The translations under genes were made by a program, and so were the position numbers. The notes under the pieces are model-generated. The model made no database searches, was not told the origin of the DNA, and was given only the letters and a program-made list of their open reading frames with translations. Of a stretch of DNA of 64,000 bases, positions 15,686-24,904 are shown piece by piece. Origin of the DNA: Euzebyella saccharophila (GTDB lineage: Bacteria > Bacteroidota > Bacteroidia > Flavobacteriales > Flavobacteriaceae); assembly GCF_014855495.1 (NCBI RefSeq), contig NZ_JACYFJ010000002.1, positions 310,001-374,000 of the forward strand, read 5' to 3'. Numbering within the stretch: position 1 is the first letter of the stretch; each line of letters opens with the position of its first letter.

Positions 15686-17545
15686 TTATGGTTGGGTACC
15701 TGCTACCAAGTTACTTTTTTGCTTTTCTTTATGATCAACGTTGGTATCCGTAAGCGTTTTCATGAAGGCAATTATAGCTTTTTGCTCTTTTTGTGTTAGC
15801 TCTAGATTATCAAAAGGTAGGGTTTGATGCTCCAGTTCAAATCCTAATCCGCCGCCACCGCCTTGGTTATAGAAATCCATTACCTGTTCTAGGGTTGCGT
15901 ATACTCCATTATGCATGTAGGGAGCTGTCAACGCCACGTTTCTAACCGTTGGCGTTTTGAACATACCGTAATGAACCTCCTTTTCATAGCGCCAGTAGAA
16001 GCCCAGATCATCGTCTAGTGCTTTATTAGCCGCGGTTTCGGGAACGCCGATAACCTCTTTTTCAGTTTCAGCATAAAATGGCGGAACGGTACCATTGGTC
16101 AAGGGCATAAAGTGACAAGTTGCACATAAAGCCTTACCCATAAAAAGGTTCATTCCTAATTTCTCCTCGTCCGTAAAATTAGCTTCCTCACCTCTCATAT
16201 TTCGGTCGAATTTAGAATCAAACCCGTTTAGGGTAGAAATATAGGAGGAAATGGCACGGATCACATCAGTATTTCTTGTGGAAACCTTTCCGTAAGCATC
16301 CTTGAACATTTCGGTATAGACGGAATCATTCAAGATTTCCGTAGAAAACTCGTGAACTCCACTGGCAAATTCTTGTTCATTGGTAAATACCGAGGAAATT
16401 TGGTCAAGAAGATTTTCGGCACGACCATCCCAAAAGAAACTTTTTTGAAAGGCTACATTAATTAAGGTAGGTGAATTTCGTTGCAAAGGATTTCCCGTAT
16501 TATCTAAATTGGCTACTCGGTTATCGGCATATGCTTTTTCGGGAATATGACAGGTAGCGCAGGCCATGGTGCCATTTTTTGCCAAACGCGGTTCAAAAAA
16601 CAATTTCTCACCTAGGGCAATTTGCTTATAGTTGGTATTTCTATTGACCGGAGGCGTAAAATAGGTAAGATTAAAAGCATCTTTTTCAAAAAAAGTAGGA
16701 GCATCAAAATTGAAAGGTTTGTTATTGACACCTTCCCAAAGACCACTTTCTTTACGTATCGATACCCAATTTCTAGTGATAGGATGCATAAAGTCCCTTA
16801 TAAATGTATACCGGTCAAAGGTTTCAAAATCGGTATGCTCACTCAGATATTTAATTGCTTTGTCAACATTCGTTTTGAACTCGGCATCTAACTGCGCATT
16901 TTTTTCTTGTACCAATTCTTGAATGGAAAGCTCATAAACGGTATAAAGAGCCTCAAGGGAAACGATGCTCTCTTCGAGTCCTAATTGACTAACAGGTGTA
17001 TCAAAGCCGGAAATTCCCAAACTAATAATCCGTAATAATTGTTGGTGTGTAGCGATAAAAAATCTCTGGGCGTCCAGTGGTCTTTCTCCGGTATTCTCCA
17101 TTAGATTGACCAACAGTCCTTTGGTCAATTCCGTTTCACGTTTAAAAACGGCGGGGTCTTCACCCCCTTCAAAAATAGACTCCTCCATTTTTTGAAGCCC
17201 CATGGGAGATAAAACACGCTCCGTATCCTCCACAAAAATAGGCAATGCCGGACCGTTGGCACGGTGCCCCACGGCTGGGTTTAAATAAGCTGCATAGGGT
17301 TCTGATTTCTTGAAACTGACCCTTAATTTTTTAAATAGTTTTTTAGCCTGAGGACTTTCTGCGTCCATTTGAGCCAACGAATCAATTAGTTCTACTGCTT
17401 TGGTAATGTGTTTATGGTAAAACTTTTGAGCAGGTTCCCAGTCTATTTGAGGTTGCTCCGGTACAACTTCGGCCATTTGGTTTTTTCCGTCTTTACAGGA
17501 AAGAATACATAAAAAGACGGCAATGAAGAGAAGGTTTTTAAACAT
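15686..17545 (-). CDS. Di-haem cytochrome c peroxidase (MauG/CcpA type) with N-terminal helical domain
   Basis: The 619-residue lipoprotein (lipobox ILSC, Cys17) has a helical N-terminal region of about 270 residues, not part of ordinary CcpA enzymes, that recalls imelysin-like proteins. A di-haem peroxidase domain follows with CATCH motifs near residues 328 and 476 and the TPTVRNVALTAPYMHNG segment holding the distal Met. It would reduce hydrogen peroxide or modify a protein partner in the periplasm. I start at the ATG at 17545 because the lipobox follows directly; the longer frame overlaps the phoX-like gene. A terminator separates the two genes. Confidence 0.87.
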   Translation of the reverse strand: MFKNLLFIAVFLCILSCKDGKNQMAEVVPEQPQIDWEPAQKFYHKHITKAVELIDSLAQMDAESPQAKKLFKKLRVSFKKSEPYAAYLNPAVGHRANGPALPIFVEDTERVLSPMGLQKMEESIFEGGEDPAVFKRETELTKGLLVNLMENTGERPLDAQRFFIATHQQLLRIISLGISGFDTPVSQLGLEESIVSLEALYTVYELSIQELVQEKNAQLDAEFKTNVDKAIKYLSEHTDFETFDRYTFIRDFMHPITRNWVSIRKESGLWEGVNNKPFNFDAPTFFEKDAFNLTYFTPPVNRNTNYKQIALGEKLFFEPRLAKNGTMACATCHIPEKAYADNRVANLDNTGNPLQRNSPTLINVAFQKSFFWDGRAENLLDQISSVFTNEQEFASGVHEFSTEILNDSVYTEMFKDAYGKVSTRNTDVIRAISSYISTLNGFDSKFDRNMRGEEANFTDEEKLGMNLFMGKALCATCHFMPLTNGTVPPFYAETEKEVIGVPETAANKALDDDLGFYWRYEKEVHYGMFKTPTVRNVALTAPYMHNGVYATLEQVMDFYNQGGGGGLGFELEHQTLPFDNLELTQKEQKAIIAFMKTLTDTNVDHKEKQKSNLVAGTQP

Positions 17546-17572
17546 AACTAAAGATGTATTAATAAAATAGGG

Positions 17573-17599
17573 AAAGACCTCCGTGTTACGGAGGCCTTT
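17573..17599 (-). terminator. Terminator between the PhoX-like and peroxidase genes
   Basis: A CCTCCG / CGGAGG stem with a 5-nt loop and A/T flanks that can extend it over a mismatch lies 22 nt after the PhoX-like stop and 28 nt before the peroxidase ATG. It may only partly stop transcription, leaving the peroxidase at a lower level. Confidence 0.6.
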
Positions 17600-17621
17600 A
17601 AAAACAGAATGTGAAGTAGAA

Positions 17622-19163
17622 TTATCTTGGTAATCCTTTAAGGATAAGAATTTGACCTCCTTGGTTATCTTCACGTGCCCCTGCAGCGATAGCATCAGGA
17701 CGATCAGATTCCATATCGTGACCATCAACACTTTTGAAGTCCTCACTTTGCCAGTAATGTGGCTGAAGGTTCAGAAGAAATGTATTAGGCTCTCCGATTT
17801 TTTCAGAAATATCTTCTAGGGCACCATACTCTCCACTAAAACCAGAACCACCAGCTGGGTCTAAATCGTTTCTAACGATCAATTCCATAACCACTTTGGC
17901 GTTATTACCGTTCAAATCAGTTTGATAAATGTAAGCTCCGTGACCTCTATCGAAAGAGTTAGGATCTTCTTGAAGGTAAACAAAGTTTTCGGTTACGCAG
18001 ATGTTATCAGGACTCTGAAGTTCAGCGATATTACCATCCATATTGTTAGAATCTGTATTACCACTTACAATTTGGGTCAGTTTACCGGTCAAAGGAGAAT
18101 CTTCATCCAATTCCAATTTGTAAGCCGTACCCCAATCGTTGTAAGTACCTCTACCAGGACCTCTTCCGGTTACGGCAACAAATACATTACGATTATTGGC
18201 TGCAGAACCTTTTTGGTAATCAACATCTTCCACACGCATAAAAGCAGATGCATTAACTGCCACACAGGCATCTTCCATTTCATTTTTGGTCATGGCAGCA
18301 CCGTTTTCGATTTCAACGAATTCGAATTCGTAGGTCTCGCCGAAAGCAAGGTCTCCTTCGTTGTAAGTTACACCAGCTTCCACAGCGGCTGGATTGATGG
18401 GGTTACCATCAGCATCGGTAGAACCTGAAGCTATTTCCTTCAGTCTCAACACATAGATTTTACCGTTGTTAAAATCGGCATTTCCGTTTTCGGACATATA
18501 AAGGGTAATCTGTCCTTCAGAACCGCTTGAATCATCGTCACCACCAATAATTACCGTCTTACCAGGATACGCATCACGTGGAAGGGGAACAGCGTTTTCC
18601 CAAGAAAATTCTCCTAAAGCATCTAAACCAAAGTCTGCCGTAGGCGTTGGAGTTTCAACATGAGGATCAATTCCTTTTACATCATAGTGAAAGCTTTCGG
18701 AAGCGGAAAGAAACAAATCTTTGGCCCCGCCGTGAATACTAGCTTCCCACATAGTACCGGAGCACTGTCTTGCAAAATCTGCAACACCAGAGTTCAACAA
18801 CCACTCACCACCGGTTGGGTTCATATATTTATCGAAATGGATTCTGCTAACGGCATAATCGTCCTCAGCATTTACAATATATTTATAACCATCCCCATCT
18901 TTAAGGAAACCGGCTCCATCCTGGGCTCCTACCAAACGAAATCCGTCTTCTAAAACATCCGTAGAGCTTATTAAGGAATAGGCCTTTACAAAGTTAAATT
19001 GGGGCTTTACATCCACCAATGGTTCTAATTCAGATTTATTCTCAAAGATGGTTCCCTTTTTCTCCTCACCACCTCCGTGACCAAGGAAATCATCTAGCTT
19101 ATCACAAGAGGTAGCAGTAGCAACTACACCTGCGCAAAAAAGCAATTTTTTAAGTGTTCTCAT
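17622..19163 (-). CDS. PhoX-family (DUF839) lipoprotein, putative phosphatase
   Basis: The 513-residue protein has a lipoprotein signal (lipobox ATSC, Cys20) and a beta-propeller of the DUF839/PhoX type, with repeated acidic loops, MWEASIHGGAKD, a RVEDVDYQKG strand, and SPDNICVTENFVYLQED where PhoX enzymes have a metal-binding loop. PhoX enzymes are Ca/Fe-dependent phosphomonoesterases; whether all metal ligands are present cannot be judged by eye, so activity is inferred. A -7 box lies 33 nt upstream. The 315 nt between 19164 and 19478 hold only this promoter. Confidence 0.75.
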   Translation of the reverse strand: MRTLKKLLFCAGVVATATSCDKLDDFLGHGGGEEKKGTIFENKSELEPLVDVKPQFNFVKAYSLISSTDVLEDGFRLVGAQDGAGFLKDGDGYKYIVNAEDDYAVSRIHFDKYMNPTGGEWLLNSGVADFARQCSGTMWEASIHGGAKDLFLSASESFHYDVKGIDPHVETPTPTADFGLDALGEFSWENAVPLPRDAYPGKTVIIGGDDDSSGSEGQITLYMSENGNADFNNGKIYVLRLKEIASGSTDADGNPINPAAVEAGVTYNEGDLAFGETYEFEFVEIENGAAMTKNEMEDACVAVNASAFMRVEDVDYQKGSAANNRNVFVAVTGRGPGRGTYNDWGTAYKLELDEDSPLTGKLTQIVSGNTDSNNMDGNIAELQSPDNICVTENFVYLQEDPNSFDRGHGAYIYQTDLNGNNAKVVMELIVRNDLDPAGGSGFSGEYGALEDISEKIGEPNTFLLNLQPHYWQSEDFKSVDGHDMESDRPDAIAAGAREDNQGGQILILKGLPR

Positions 19164-19195
19164 TTTGTTCTAGGTTTATTTTAAAAGTTCTTTAA

Positions 19196-19203
19196 CAAAA
19201 GTA
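19196..19203 (-). promoter_or_regulatory. Candidate -7 box of the PhoX-like gene
   Basis: Minus-strand TACTTTTG is an exact TAnnTTTG match, 33 nt before the ATG at 19163. Confidence 0.4.
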
Positions 19204-19478
19204 TTTAGGTGAACTCCTAGAACCGTTAACCCACTGTGGTCATAAATTAAAGAGAAGTATAATTTTAAGTTAAATTGTTAGATTAATGTTATTAATTAGT
19301 ATAATTCTAAACAAAATTTTCATTTTTGGGATTTGATAATGAGATTCATGATGACTTCTATATAGGTTTGCAGTAGCATTTTCCGGTAATATAAAATCAA
19401 CTATTAGAAAGCTTTTCTATTTACCCAAAGAATAGATTCCTTATCTTAGACCATGAAGAATAGTACTTAAATACGTTT

Positions 19479-19946
19479 ATGCCTGCTCCCATTTCTACTG
19501 CTTCCATTTTTAAAAGTCTAAAAATTATACATATGGCCTTGGTCATAGGTCTAGTTGTTTTCGGAATATTTGTTTATCAAGATAAAGGTGAATTTATTGC
19601 GGAATTTGACCAAAGTAATCCGTTCACATTCATTGTACCTATAGTAGCAATTATTGGATACTTTGCCAGTCTGTATGTTTTTAGGTTAAGAACTTCAAAA
19701 ATTGAAAGGAGTCAGAACCTTAAAGAAAAACTTACTGCTTATCAAAGTGCTTCTATTACAAAATATGCCTGCATAGAGGCTCCGGCGCTTTTTGGCTTTA
19801 TAAGTTATTTTCTATCCGGCGGCGCCTTATTTTTGGTCATAGCCCTTTGTATGACCGCTTATTTGATGGTCCAAAGACCTACCATACCAAAACTAAAGGA
19901 ACAAATTCCATTAACTCCAGAAGAAATTAGAGAACTAGAAAACTAA
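19479..19946 (+). CDS. Four-helix inner membrane protein, function unknown
   Basis: This 155-residue protein has membrane segments at about 14-32, 47-66, 101-118 and 120-132, with a basic cytoplasmic loop (FRLRTSKIERSQNLKEK) and a charged tail ending ELEN. It matches the general pattern of small flavobacterial membrane proteins without assigned role. It is followed 13 nt later by the exported SGNH hydrolase gene and may share its transcript. Confidence 0.7.
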   Translation: MPAPISTASIFKSLKIIHMALVIGLVVFGIFVYQDKGEFIAEFDQSNPFTFIVPIVAIIGYFASLYVFRLRTSKIERSQNLKEKLTAYQSASITKYACIEAPALFGFISYFLSGGALFLVIALCMTAYLMVQRPTIPKLKEQIPLTPEEIRELEN

Positions 19947-19959
19947 AATACCCCTGCAT

Positions 19960-20649
19960 ATGAAAAAATTAATAGGAACACTAACCCTTGCTTTCCTTTT
20001 ATCAGGCTTTACTACCACTATGTTAGCACAAGACTGGCCTAATCTAAAACAGTTTCAAAAGGATAATGATACATATAGCGCCCCCAGCATAGATGAGAAT
20101 CGTGTAGTTTTCATGGGAAACTCCATTACTATAGGGTGGTTGAACAATAGACCTGAATTTTTTGAGGGGAAACCTTATATAAACAGAGGTATTAGCGGGC
20201 AAACCACTCCCCAAATGCTTATTCGCTTTCGTCAAGATGTGATTGATTTACAGCCAAAAGTGGTGGTGATTTTGGCGGGTACCAATGATATTGCGGGAAA
20301 TACGGGGCCTTCCACCTTAGAAATGATCATGGACAATATCAAATCCATGGCAGAAATTGCCCATGCTAATAGTATAAAGGTCGTATTGGCCTCTACTCTT
20401 CCCGCCTATAAATACCCTTGGAAGCCTGAAGTAGAACCTGCAGAAAAGATTGTTGAACTCAATAAAATGATAAAATCCTATGCGGATGATAAAGGCCATG
20501 TTTATCTGGACTATTTTTCCGCAATGGCAGATGAACGCAACGGGCTACCTAAAAAATATGCCAATGACGAGGTACACCCTACCGTAGAAGGTTATAAAGT
20601 AATGGAACCTCTGGTTGAAAAAGCTATTGAAAAAGCATTAGCTAAATAG
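19960..20649 (+). CDS. Exported SGNH/GDSL-family hydrolase
   Basis: The 229-residue protein has a Sec signal peptide (cleavage near TTTMLAQ, about residue 24). The four SGNH blocks are visible: block I FMGNSITIGW with the catalytic Ser (GNS instead of GDS), block II RGISGQTTPQ with Gly, block III LAGTNDI with Asn, and block V DEVHPTVEGY with Asp and His. It is most likely a periplasmic or surface esterase, possibly removing acetyl or other acyl groups from carbohydrate. The next gene starts 1 nt after its stop. Confidence 0.88.
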   Translation: MKKLIGTLTLAFLLSGFTTTMLAQDWPNLKQFQKDNDTYSAPSIDENRVVFMGNSITIGWLNNRPEFFEGKPYINRGISGQTTPQMLIRFRQDVIDLQPKVVVILAGTNDIAGNTGPSTLEMIMDNIKSMAEIAHANSIKVVLASTLPAYKYPWKPEVEPAEKIVELNKMIKSYADDKGHVYLDYFSAMADERNGLPKKYANDEVHPTVEGYKVMEPLVEKAIEKALAK

Positions 20650-20650
20650 C

Positions 20651-21763
20651 ATGAAGCATCTATTACTAATTCTTGTTCTTGGATTACAAACCTTTGGTTT
20701 TGCCCAGAAAATCAAAAAATCTCAACCATTACGGGTAGGAGTGGTAGGTTTGGTTCATGGTCATGTTCATTGGATCCTGAACAACGAAAAGAAAAGTAAT
20801 ATAGAAATTGTAGGCATTGTAGAACCGAACGAGGAACTAGCAAAAAGACTTACCAAACAATATGGCCTTTCAATGGATATTGTTTTTGATTCCATTGAAG
20901 AAATGGTCAAAGAAACGCAACCCGAAGCGGTCAATGCCTTCAACAGTACTTTTGACCATCTAGAGACCGTAAGATTTTGCGCTCCAAGAGGAATACATGT
21001 CATGGTTGAAAAACCCTTAGCGGTTAGTTGGGAACATGCCAAAGAAATGATTGCATTGGCCAAGAAACACAATATCCACCTTCTTACCAATTATGAAACC
21101 ACATGGTACGGCAGCAATCAAAAAGCTTATGATCTAATACACAATGACAATGCTATTGGCACCATGCGAAAATTAACTTTTCACACGGGTCATTTTGGAC
21201 CCAAGGAAATAGGTTGTGATAAAGAGTTTTTAGAATGGCTTACAGACCCCAAACTTAATGGCGGTGGTGCGTTGATGGATTTTGGATGTTACGGCGCCAA
21301 TATTACAACGTGGTTAATGAAGGGCGAAGCTCCCATTGCGGTAACCGCCACCGTACAGCAAATGAAACCTGAAATATATCCTAAAGTAGAGGATGATGCT
21401 ACCATAATCTTAACCTACCCAGGTACAGAGGTGGTTATACAAGCCTCTTGGAACTGGCCTCACCACGTTAAGGATATGGAAGTATTTGGTGCTAATGGTT
21501 ACATTAAATGTCTTAATAGTAGTGACATGATGATTATGACCAATGAAAAAGTAGGATCCTCACCTGCCATGGCTTCTCCCAGGGAACCCGGATTTAATGA
21601 CCCTTTTGCACTATTTAAAAAAGTGGTGCACGAAGGCTACGAAATTGAGAAATATGGATTGTCCTCGCTTGAAAATGCAGAAATGGTTTCAAAAATTCTA
21701 AACGCTGCAAAAAAATCTTCTGAACAGGGTAAAACCATATCTTGGGAAGAATTATATCCTTAA
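20651..21763 (+). CDS. Exported Gfo/Idh/MocA-family oxidoreductase
   Basis: The 370-residue protein has a signal peptide (KHLLLILVLGLQTFGFAQ, cleavage after about residue 19), then a Rossmann fold starting RVGVVGLVHGHVHW, the family's VEKPLAV motif with the catalytic-region Lys, and the C-terminal alpha/beta domain with GGGALMDFGCYGANI. It is coupled (1-nt spacing) to the SGNH hydrolase, and both are exported, which suggests joint action on a sugar substrate outside the cytoplasm. Exported members need a tightly bound NAD(P), as in GH109 enzymes; that is an analogy only. Confidence 0.8.
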   Translation: MKHLLLILVLGLQTFGFAQKIKKSQPLRVGVVGLVHGHVHWILNNEKKSNIEIVGIVEPNEELAKRLTKQYGLSMDIVFDSIEEMVKETQPEAVNAFNSTFDHLETVRFCAPRGIHVMVEKPLAVSWEHAKEMIALAKKHNIHLLTNYETTWYGSNQKAYDLIHNDNAIGTMRKLTFHTGHFGPKEIGCDKEFLEWLTDPKLNGGGALMDFGCYGANITTWLMKGEAPIAVTATVQQMKPEIYPKVEDDATIILTYPGTEVVIQASWNWPHHVKDMEVFGANGYIKCLNSSDMMIMTNEKVGSSPAMASPREPGFNDPFALFKKVVHEGYEIEKYGLSSLENAEMVSKILNAAKKSSEQGKTISWEELYP

Positions 21764-21810
21764 ATTATTGGAGAAAGTTCAATAAAAGAATATTTATTAC
21801 AAACTTCGCC

Positions 21811-21818
21811 TATCTTTG
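21811..21818 (+). promoter_or_regulatory. Candidate -7 box before the RetSat-like gene
   Basis: TATCTTTG matches TAnnTTTG exactly but ends only 6 nt before the ATG at 21825, so the transcript would be nearly leaderless if this box is used. Confidence 0.3.
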
Positions 21819-21824
21819 AAGGGA

Positions 21825-23546
21825 ATGCAGGAAAAAACCATCTCACAAAATTCATCAAAAAAAGACCTTTCTTCACAGGCTGAATATGACGCCATTATTA
21901 TAGGTTCTGGAGCTGGTGGACTGGCCTGTGCCATTTGTCTTGCCAGGGAAGGTAAGAAAGTTCTGGTTTTAGAACAGCATGATGTTCCAGGTGGTTGGTG
22001 CCACAGTTTTTATTTAAATGGTCACCGTTTTACACCTGGAGTACATTACATTGGTAGATTAGCTGAAGGCCAGACCACCAATGACCTTTACCGAGGATTG
22101 GAAATGGCCAATGACCTAGTCTTTTTTAGGATGAACCCTAATGGATATGAACATGTGAAAATTGGGGATGATCGTTTTGATTATCCGGACAGCCTAGATT
22201 CCCTTATTGATCGGCTTTCAAAGAAATTTCCAAAGGAAAAAAAGAACATTGCCAAATATCTCAAGCTTACGAGAACTGTAAGCCGGGAGTTATACTCCAT
22301 CCCCTATTTTAAGGGTTTTTGGCAGAAGTTGATCATGCCGTACAAAACCAAGTATTTTGGAAAGTATGCCTTATTTAGCTTAAGCCGGGTTGTAGGTTGG
22401 CATGTGAAAGACCCCTTATTAAGAAAAATATTGAACATTCAGTGTGGTGATCACGGTACTGCACCCCAGAAAGTACCTTTTCTACTTCATAGCGCGGTTA
22501 TGTACCACTATATTCATGGAGCCTACTACCCTATGGGCGGTGGTGGCGCGCTTATAAAATCTATGACGAAGGTTATAAAGAACCACGGCGGAGAGATTCG
22601 TACGAGCACCGCGGTATCTCAAATACTATTACAGGGTGAAAAGCAAAAAAAAGCTATTGGTGTTCAATTGGAAAATGGCGAACAGCTCTTCGCACAACAT
22701 ATCATTTCCAATGCCGATGTAGGTATAACTTATAACCAGTTAGTAGGAACGGAAAACTTAAGCAAACGACTTCAGATAAAATTGCAGAATACTACCTATT
22801 CCTGCACTTCTATCATGCTTTTTCTAACGGTTGATATGGATTTGAGGAAGCATGGGGTAGATTCTGGAAATATTTGGCAAATGCCGGACCGAGGCCCCAA
22901 TGATTTCTACGACGAAATTCATGCGGAGGACATCACCAAAGGTGAATCCTTTGACGGTTTGTTCATAAGCTGTACCACCTTAAAGGATCCTACTGGCTAT
23001 GATGGAAAACATCATACTCTAGAGGTGGTTACCTTTGTGGACTATAAAACCTTTGAAAAGTTTGAAACGAACGGGAAAGAACGCTCTCAGGCCTATTTGG
23101 ACCTAAAGGAAAGGTTGATGGAAAAAATGGTCAATGGTGTCAATAAGGCTATTCCCGGTATCAAAGACCACATTGTACACAAGGAATTAGGAACCCCTCT
23201 AACCAATAAATACTATATCAATACCACTAAAGGTAATGTTTATGGTACAGAGAAGCGGATGAAACACATTGGTCCGTTTGCCTATAGGGCAAAGAGCGAG
23301 ATTGAGAATTTATTCTTGTGTGGCTCCAGTATATTATCCCACGGAGTGGCGGGTGCCGCACATTCCGGAGTAGACACGGCCGCTAGGATTTTAGGCTGTA
23401 CAGCGGACGAGTTAAAAAAACCTAGACCGGATCAAAAAATTAGGATTTACGAAGCAGAAGACGATTCCAACTATCCAGAATGGCTCAAAAAGAAAATTGC
23501 GGCTAAAAAGTTAAGAGCACAAAAAGCTGCAAAAACATCGGTTTAA
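21825..23546 (+). CDS. FAD-dependent RetSat/CrtI-like oxidoreductase
   Basis: The 573-residue flavoprotein has the FAD-binding motif DAIIIGSGAGGLACAICLAREGK (start near residue 24), the GGWCHSFYLNGHRFTPGVHYIG segment typical of phytoene desaturase and retinol saturase relatives (quoted here only by its landmarks GGW and GVHYIG), the middle GGGGALIKSM, and a C-terminal FLCGSSILSHGVAGAAHSG that closes the FAD site. It probably saturates or isomerises a polyene or other lipid. The C-terminus is rich in Lys and Ala. I use the ATG at 21825 over the TTG at 21816. Confidence 0.8.
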   Translation: MQEKTISQNSSKKDLSSQAEYDAIIIGSGAGGLACAICLAREGKKVLVLEQHDVPGGWCHSFYLNGHRFTPGVHYIGRLAEGQTTNDLYRGLEMANDLVFFRMNPNGYEHVKIGDDRFDYPDSLDSLIDRLSKKFPKEKKNIAKYLKLTRTVSRELYSIPYFKGFWQKLIMPYKTKYFGKYALFSLSRVVGWHVKDPLLRKILNIQCGDHGTAPQKVPFLLHSAVMYHYIHGAYYPMGGGGALIKSMTKVIKNHGGEIRTSTAVSQILLQGEKQKKAIGVQLENGEQLFAQHIISNADVGITYNQLVGTENLSKRLQIKLQNTTYSCTSIMLFLTVDMDLRKHGVDSGNIWQMPDRGPNDFYDEIHAEDITKGESFDGLFISCTTLKDPTGYDGKHHTLEVVTFVDYKTFEKFETNGKERSQAYLDLKERLMEKMVNGVNKAIPGIKDHIVHKELGTPLTNKYYINTTKGNVYGTEKRMKHIGPFAYRAKSEIENLFLCGSSILSHGVAGAAHSGVDTAARILGCTADELKKPRPDQKIRIYEAEDDSNYPEWLKKKIAAKKLRAQKAAKTSV

Positions 23547-23580
23547 GAAGAAAATGGTACGGGTCTTTCTGGTTTCCCTT

Positions 23581-24756
23581 TTATTTTTTGACGGCGTTCA
23601 CTAAAGCTTCAGCAATTTCAGGGTAAATCCAAGTGAGATTTCTTCGGTCAAAAATGGCAAATTCATCCTTGTTTCCATTATCCCACCAAATTGGACAGAT
23701 TCCTCTATCTGCACATCCCTTGGCATAAAATTTAGCATGGGCCAACCGGTCTTCGGGGTTGTCATTAAAAGTAGAGCCCCATTCTCCCATCACCACTGCT
23801 CTGTTGTTCGTAATCAACATATTTTCAATCTTCTCAAACTCAGCGGTCAAGTCCTGTTGGTCTTGAGAGGTTCCCCATTTGGGATCACTGCCTTCCAAGG
23901 CAAATTGATACGGAAAGTAACTATGAACGGAAACCAAGACATTCTTATCATTATTTGGAATCAAATATTGGTCCAAAGCCCGGTTGTCTGTACTAGCGGC
24001 ATAAGTTGAAACCATAATTTTACGAGTTTCATTTTTAGATCCAGTAGCCCTTATGGCTTCTAAACCTACTTTATGGAATTGATTGACCATATCTCTACCT
24101 TCGTCAGTACCTCCTGTCCATTCTTCCGGTGTTTCTTTGTGCCTAGGTTCATTTAATGTTTCAAAAATTAGATGGTGGTCATAATCTTTAAACCGTTCTG
24201 CGATTTGGCTCCAAACCTTTGAAACCTGATTTTTGGTAGCTTCCGCATTTTCGTAGACCGGAACTATCCACTCTTCGTCATGATGTATGTTGATAATAAC
24301 AAACATTTGATTCTCGAGCCCAAAATTGACAATGTTTTCCACTTTATCGAGCCACACCGGTTCTATTTCAAAATTTGGACCTTCGCCCATATGAAATTGC
24401 CACGTTACGGGCACCCGCAACGTTTTAAACCCCATATCCGCTATTTCATCTATCATGGCCTTAGTAGTGATAGGGTTGCCCCATGCAGTCTCATCTGAAC
24501 TTTTGGTATCCATAGCATTTCCTAAATTCCAACCAGCACCCATAGCAACCACAAATTCTTGATTTGTCATTTCTTCGAGGGAAATCTCCTTCATATCTGT
24601 TTCTTCTTCATTTTCAGGAGTTTCATTTTGTTCTTTGCTAACTACAGGGTCTTCTTTCATCTCCTTGTTAGACAATGGCTTGTCATTTGAACAGGCCGTA
24701 ACCAAACTTAGGTTCAGGCAAAAGAAGAATAGTGAAATAGAATATGTCTTTTTCAT
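23581..24756 (-). CDS. GH5 (subfamily 4-like) endoglycanase lipoprotein
   Basis: The 391-residue lipoprotein (lipobox VTAC, Cys22) has an acidic linker to about residue 60 and one GH5 catalytic barrel: WNLGNAMD near 76-83, ETAWGNP (89-95), RVPVTW (114-119), the acid/base Glu203 in LNEPR and the nucleophile Glu325 in VVMGEWGS. The WNLGN...ETAWGNP pattern is that of GH5_4 enzymes, which cut beta-1,4-glucans, xyloglucan or mixed-linkage glucan. It is the only glycoside hydrolase in this locus and is probably anchored on the cell surface. A structured element separates it from the gene upstream. Confidence 0.88.
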   Translation of the reverse strand: MKKTYSISLFFFCLNLSLVTACSNDKPLSNKEMKEDPVVSKEQNETPENEEETDMKEISLEEMTNQEFVVAMGAGWNLGNAMDTKSSDETAWGNPITTKAMIDEIADMGFKTLRVPVTWQFHMGEGPNFEIEPVWLDKVENIVNFGLENQMFVIINIHHDEEWIVPVYENAEATKNQVSKVWSQIAERFKDYDHHLIFETLNEPRHKETPEEWTGGTDEGRDMVNQFHKVGLEAIRATGSKNETRKIMVSTYAASTDNRALDQYLIPNNDKNVLVSVHSYFPYQFALEGSDPKWGTSQDQQDLTAEFEKIENMLITNNRAVVMGEWGSTFNDNPEDRLAHAKFYAKGCADRGICPIWWDNGNKDEFAIFDRRNLTWIYPEIAEALVNAVKK

Positions 24757-24791
24757 TTTAAACTATTTGGATTATAAATAGAAACGTAAAA

Positions 24792-24882
24792 AGTAACCTC
24801 TGAATCAACGGATAACTTAACTCAAAAAATCTATTGTGCTTTTGTTGGTAGGTACAAAAGCCTGAACTTATCAGAGGTTACT
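24792..24882 (-). terminator. Large nested stem-loop between the CBM lipoprotein and GH5 genes
   Basis: A perfect 12-bp inverted repeat (AGTAACCTCTGA / TCAGAGGTTACT) encloses 67 nt, which itself holds a second perfect 8-bp hairpin (24838-24845 with 24854-24861). On the transcribed minus strand the outer stem is followed directly by a T-run, as in an intrinsic terminator or attenuator. Confidence 0.6.
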
Positions 24883-24904
24883 AGCAACTAACATAAAGTA
24901 AACA

